Source: Siphonodentalium dalli
Lineage: Eukaryota > Mollusca > Scaphopoda > Gadilida > Siphonodentaliidae
Direction of reading: 5' to 3'
Length of the DNA stretch: 64,000 nucleotides
Assembly: GCA_032622095.1 (NCBI GenBank)
Contig: CP136062.1
Coordinates: 137,718,351 to 137,782,350 of the forward strand
Below the pieces are notes generated by a model. The model was not told where the DNA came from and did no database searches. It saw only the letters and a program-made list of their open reading frames with translations. The stretch's first letter is position 1. Each line of letters begins with the position of its first letter. Positions 58,916 through 64,000 of the stretch are shown here, piece by piece. A program made the translations under genes and the position numbers.

Positions 58916-59171
58916 AATACAACAACTTGGCCGACGTGCTAACAGGAAAGGATGACTTCCATCAACAACACGATCGGCAGCAGGATGTTATAAAAGAATT
59001 TACGGCTATAATGAAACAAAAGATGGACGCTGTTTCTGTGGCAACGAGTCTAAGGAGCATAGACTGCATCAACGAATCAGAGTTCCAACAGATTCAGCAG
59101 AATGAGACAACAAAGGGGCAAATAGCGGCATCCCAATCCCTTTTGTCTGTAATACACCGGCATCAAAAGGA
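58916..59171 (+). CDS. CARD gene copy 2, exon 3 (main CARD)
   Basis: 256 bp between CTATCGTCAG and AAAAGGA|GTGAGT. It encodes QQDVIKEFTAIMKQKMDAV, ATSLRSIDCINESEFQQIQQ and TTKGQIAASQSLLSVIHRHQ. The helix pattern and the position of the following W match RIG-I CARD2/MAVS CARD. It differs from copy 1 at about eight residues. Confidence 0.77.
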
Positions 59172-60727
59172 GTGAGTGTTAATGTTCATGGCGTGGAGGT
59201 TTGGTCTATGAGAGGGTGCCTCACCCTCAAGTTTGGCCAAAATTATCAACCATCGTAAACTTCAAGCCGAAATCAAATGCATTACAATTCCAGACCCAAA
59301 ATATGTTATATGTTAATATTGTCCTTGTGGTTAAACTTACCAACTAATATTTTGTGTAAAGTATGTAAACAGTGATGCACATGCATTTTGCAAGCAGTTC
59401 CTAATCCATAGCTACATGCACACGTATCACGTACATTACAACCATTTCTTTGTCTAAATTTTGACTGTCATATTCGCCAGTGTTAACATATGATATGTGT
59501 AATACACATGTATAATGTTTGCAGGCGCGTATAAACACGATTGGTTACAATGTTGTCAATATGGCTGGAGTGCCCTCCAACGGATGCGAGATAATGGATA
59601 CTGGGATAAATAACAAGGGCAAATAAATGGACGCTACAGTCGATCCCTGATAACCAATAGCCTTGTCTGTCTATTATAAACAAAATACAGTCATATCTTC
59701 CCTAACATTTCCAATATATAGGTAAGATAGTCATTGGCACAGAAATTAACCCTTTGTAGGGAACTATGAATTTTGTGCTGTGGTCTGAAACATGGCAGAG
59801 TTTTGTTGGGCTATACTTTGAGGCTAATTACACAAGATATAAAATCGAATTCCCTGCTAGATATGATTTTTTTTCCATAACAAATTACCAGATTTCAGAT
59901 TTTAAGAATAGTCAGGACCTGGGAATTATATTGAAAACAGTAAGTTTACTAAAACGTTTGCACTATATAACTGAGGCCTACAGAAAATATTTGCACCGTT
60001 GTGTAATCTACATATCCCAGAAATTCATAGTACCAGTAATTACTAGTACTGTCAAATTTGTTGTTATCAGACAAAAAGTAGAATATTGTCCTAATATCGT
60101 TTAACCCTTTACCCAACAGAATGGCCCTGTGCCAATGCATTCTCTTATATATGCGAGTCGACCATAGGTCGCCTCGCATATATAAGAGAATGCATTGGCT
60201 TAACACATTAAAAATTATAAAATTGTTAAAGAATGTAAGAAAAAATGGTAAAAAGTGTTAAAAAAATTTTTTTTTAGGCCAATGCATTCTCTTATATATG
60301 CGAGGCGACCTATGGTCGACTCGCATATATAAGAGAATGCATTGGCACAGGGCATAACTGTAACTATCACAATGTGGTCAAGGAGCCGGTTCCAATGATA
60401 TCCATATTTGTATGGTTCTATTGATACAGACCGAAGATATTTTAGGCTGTTGAAGCTTTATTTGGCCGGTTTTGGCCGGTTTGTTGGGTAAAGGGTTAAA
60501 TATTTGGACGGAAATGGCAATTAGTTGAAGATTTTCAACCATATGGTGGCGTTAGGATGCATATGTCCAACAAATGGAAAGATTGCGGTACCAGTTGGAA
60601 ATATCAAGGTGGACGCTGCACCACCCCAACGTATACCCTGTAGCAACGTGACGTCCCTGATTGTTTATTGTCGGTAGTCCTAAATACTCAAGTAAGAAAA
60701 TTACTTATATGGCCCTCATTATTTCAG
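59172..60727. other. intron 3 of CARD copy 2
   Basis: The MITE at 60105-60495 lies here. The 112-codon frame at 59766-60104 has no known domain and ends at the MITE border. Confidence 0.5.
60105..60495. mobile_element. TTAA-flanked MITE, second copy of the 34791 family
   Basis: TTAA at 60101-60104 and 60496-60499. The ends CCCTTTACCCAACA and TGTTGGGTAAAGGG are perfect. Two full CCAATGCATTCTCTTATATA hairpins lie inside (about 60128-60200 and 60280-60354). Confidence 0.87.
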
Positions 60728-60825
60728 CTGGTTCGTACATTTTCTACAGTCTCTTCGTGTGAATGGTGGGGGTTATTTTGGAGAAAAGCTGGTGGCGGAA
60801 TTGAGAAGCAAGAGTATTTCCAGAG
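60728..60825 (+). CDS. CARD gene copy 2, exon 4
   Basis: 98 bp after TTATTTCAG, ending CAGAG|GTCAGT (phase 2 to 1). It encodes WFVHFLQSLRVNGGGYFGEK and then LVAELRSKSISR, the closing helices of the CARD. The codon aligned with the stop in copy 1 is TCC here. Confidence 0.75.
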
Positions 60826-61822
60826 GTCAGTGAATTTAATTTTCTAAGCTAGCAATACACGATTTCTGGCCATTTTCACCATTTTGAGGGGGTACTGTAC
60901 TACAACCTTCTGTTGTGCCATGGTCATTGATAAACAGCACACGCGTGCTTGGTTGCAAGATAGAGAAATGGTCAGAGTATTATCTGTCTGTATTTTGACA
61001 GGAATTGTCTCATCACAAGTTGATTATCCCCCTTAGACTGACTTAGAAAAATCTTCATTTCACCATTTTTTTGGCCGAAATTGGCCGTCTTCGGTCCCAT
61101 GTCTAACCATGACATAGCGAATGTCAGTCTATAATCACCTTATGAGCTGATAGAATCTAGATATATGTAAGATATATCAATCTTGAAATTTTATCTTCGA
61201 AGTGCAGACGACTGTTTTCAAGGGAGTACCATACAGAGCTGGCCGACGTCAGATTCCAAAAACATACTTCGTATTCAAACATCATCCCATTTTGTATACT
61301 ATGGTATCTTTATAAAATAATTAAACCATCAAACCATTACTTCCAGTCATAACAGAAGCCAAATTGACAGTTATAGCCCTTATATATGCTTAACATCCTA
61401 TTTTTCAGCCCTCCTACAAACCCATGAAATCGTGTATTGGTACCTAAGGTCGTTCAACTTCGCACATCTTGATATGTACACATGTATTTGTACACAATAA
61501 TGTTTTCCTCTTACAATGAACATATCACATTGAGCTAGTTTCCACCCATTCTCAGATTTTATATATAGGCGTCGAGCAATTAACTTCCTGATGGTAGAAG
61601 CTACTGACAAGTTATTCGAAATATTTCGAAACAAATGGAAAGTTCCAGGTTTATACATGTAGTTTCATTATATATAAGAACGACGATAGTATTTAAGCGT
61701 CATTATATATCAAAGCCCCTCCCCAAAGATGCATGGCTTGCTTATGTGCCCCTAACTATATTTGAAAGTCTATGGATGTTTTGATATATCCTATTTTCTT
61801 GAATAGAATGAAATCACATACT

Positions 61823-62333
61823 CAGGGTCCGCACTGGACCAATATTTACTTTTGCCAAATAATTTGCCAATTGAAAATATGTTTTGCCAAATTCTTTTAG
61901 AATTTGCCAAATGCTATCTCTGATAGTATAATTTTCTACAACATTGAGTCTTATTTTGTGGTTTATCATATACAACACAATAAACCGAACAATAAAATTG
62001 TTGCTTCATCAGAAGGGCACATTACAAGAGGATTCGCTATGTAAAAACCACCACACTAAATACGGGTTGTCCCTCAACCATCGATACTAATACTATCAGA
62101 TTAACTGCATCTTAATAAAGGCGTTAACTTCCCTAGACCTTATAAAACACCACTAATATATCTATATTGTGACAGTTTTGTGAAATGAATGGTATTGATA
62201 GACCAATATTTTTCAACATTCTTGAGGAATTAAAAATTGTCTTGGCAAAACTTTTGCCAAATGAAAATATTTTTTCCCAAATATGAATTATTTTTGCCAA
62301 TGGCAAAGTTGGCAAGTGGCAGCGCGAACCCCG
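61823..62333. mobile_element. non-autonomous hAT-like element
   Basis: CACATACT occurs directly on both sides (61815-61822 and 62334-62341), an 8-bp target-site duplication. The ends CAGGGTCCGCACTG and the complement of CGGGGTTCGCGCTG are imperfect inverted repeats of hAT type. Subterminal TTTGCCAA words recur on both sides. No transposase is present. Confidence 0.8.
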
Positions 62334-62863
62334 CACATACTTACGAACAAAGCAAAAGATACATTCAGTTCCACTCCACATCGGTCAATGGGTTAACTTA
62401 CATGATGACGTTGTTTGTCGACTGTCGTTGAAATCGACATGATGACATGTTATGAATGGAATGAGCATTATGAAATGGACACGCTTCTCCATCTAGCCTG
62501 CGTAATGAGTATCTCAAGCGGAGAGCTCCCCCCACCACGCCAAGTAATATAATGGTTAGGTCCAGTTCCACTCTCGATAACATACATGTATATAACTATT
62601 TATAATTACCGACACGAAATATAAGCCTTATGCATATGAATCTTATTTGGTGGGACTCCATAAAGTGATCTTGATCAGAATTGTTTTAGACGCTACAGAT
62701 ACCCCCATGTGAGTGGTTTTGATTTGGTTCGTTAATTACGCTAGCGTATGATCATATTTTAAACAATAAACATAGTTAAATTGTGCTTCGTGAAATGCCC
62801 CTATGTGAATGCACATTGTTTTAATATCATATCCATTTTATATTGGTTTCCATTTTATTTTAG

Positions 62864-62886
62864 GCAACTGGAGACCAACGTTCACA
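62864..62886 (+). CDS. CARD gene copy 2, exon 5 (23-bp microexon)
   Basis: TATTTTAG precedes and GTGAGT follows. It carries phase 1 to phase 0 and encodes GNWRPTFT together with the split codon. It is small but fits the frame of both neighbours, and the flanking intron sequence is homologous to copy 1 around 40000-40070. Confidence 0.6.
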
Positions 62887-63161
62887 GTGAGTAAACAACC
62901 ATATGGCGCTGAATAAATATGAGCCAGGGAAATAGTAACTTTCGAGTGTTAATGCGGATTATGTATCTTTAAACAATGTCGTGCTGAATATCTGAGTTTT
63001 GAGTCATATGTGGGATTTTTTGTTAAAATATTTAACTTAGATGTTATGTAAAATGTCCATGTTCACCAGTGTATAAGTAAATTCTATAAGTTGCCTATCG
63101 CATAGAGCACGCACTTCACAAATTCTGACTCTTGTCAACTGACATAGTTGTCTTCTTTCAG

Positions 63162-64000
63162 AAGTCAAATCAGAATACGGAATGTCCCGAGAAGTTAACA
63201 CCTGGACAAACATCGCCAAAGACGGTTGCTTGTCAAGATAAAAATTCGTGCACAGAGATGAAACTGATAGTGCCACCAGCGTGCTCCGACATACTTCAGC
63301 CATCTCCAACGGAACATACAGCTCACAAATCAAACCAACCTGAAGACAAAACAGAGAAGGCTCTACTCGCGAATATGGATTCCACATCCAACGCAAACAT
63401 TGAGTGTCCACAAACTAATAATATAACTCGTGCGAGCTATGGTGTGCGTGGTGACACTATAGGGCAGCAACATATTGATAGAAACAAACAACAAATATCG
63501 AAGCATTCAGATGGTGATAATACATTCATCAAATTTATTGGCGATAAAGACACGGACATTTGGGAAACACAACAGCTACCGTCAGTTGTACCCGACGAGA
63601 GCACAGGGTTTTCAAATATGGAACTTAACAGCTGTGATCTCGAGTCTTCGATCGCACCACCACCACCATGTATGAAACAACGGCCAGAAAGTCCCTCGAA
63701 AAATATTGATCCATTAGAGAGTCTGGAAAATTCAACCAGCGTTGGGGATATGAACACAAAATCAAAACAAGATGGTCAATGTTACGATAGTAGAAAACCT
63801 ACAGAGACTAGCATACATTTTAAAATAGCAAACGTGTCACTGAAATGTCCTGAAAGTTCGGCGTTGACTGGCGAGGAAGATGAAGACAGTGACCATGTGT
63901 ACGAGAGTTTGGACGATGAGTCGCATAGTTCATCGCCCGTTTATGAAGTGTTCGAAGAGAAATACGATGATTGCAAGTCTTTGATTTCGCCACCAAGACC
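63162..64000 (+). CDS. CARD gene copy 2, exon 6 (disordered linker), runs off the window
   Basis: The acceptor TTCTTTCAG leads into an open frame of 279 codons to the window edge. The protein is rich in Ser, Thr, Pro, Asp, Glu and Gln and has no folded domain: APPPPCMKQRPESPSKN, then GEEDEDSDHVYESLDDESHS and PVYEVFEEKYDD. Two VYE-type tyrosines in acidic context could be phosphosites (inference). A long linker after N-terminal CARDs is typical of MAVS adaptors; RLRs usually have a shorter one before the helicase. The 3' end is outside. Confidence 0.7.

Overview
This is a stretch of animal nuclear DNA, most likely from a marine invertebrate. A lophotrochozoan such as a mollusc or brachiopod is my guess, but nothing here fixes the species. 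It is AT-rich and has very low coding density. Its genes are split into short exons with GT..AG introns. Transposons, MITEs, hairpins, LINE fragments and 5S-rRNA/tRNA-derived repeats fill most of it. Most open frames of 60-190 codons are accidental.

Genes I can support. (1) A minus-strand exon at 16805-17896 encodes a TIR domain, a charged linker and a C-terminal RHIM-like motif, the layout of TICAM1/TRIF-type adaptors. (2) Two tandem plus-strand genes encode RIG-I/MAVS-type CARDs. Copy 1 has exons at 31252-31390, 35387-35500, 36665-36920 and 38242-38342. Copy 2 has exons at 54014-54155, 57562-57675, 58916-59171, 60728-60825, 62864-62886 and 63162 to the window end. Copy 2 stays open into a long disordered linker. 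Copy 1 stops at the end of its fourth exon, and its downstream exons are decayed, so it predicts a CARD-only protein of 201 aa. (3) A 5.2 kb near-perfect palindromic element (22022-27248), flanked by a 6-bp direct repeat, carries in each arm a Bcl-2-like gene and a small C2H2 zinc-finger gene.

Layout. 1-16800: repeats only, including a 4.5 kb foldback, 5S-derived and tRNA-derived repeats, a LINE-type PHD finger fragment, and minisatellite-bounded foldbacks. 16800-18000: the TIR-RHIM gene. 18900-20600: duplicated and tandem repeats. 22016-27254: the palindromic cargo element. 27300-29530: a MITE and a broken LINE reverse transcriptase. 31130-43864: CARD gene copy 1 with many intronic insertions. 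43900-53890: repeats. 53900-64000: CARD gene copy 2, which runs off the window.

Taken together, the host genes are innate-immune signalling components: a TIR/RHIM adaptor and CARD adaptors or sensors. The palindromic element carries a possible apoptosis regulator. That these parts act in one pathway is inference. Several MITE families with different termini share the same internal hairpin, which is the most unusual structural pattern in the repeats.
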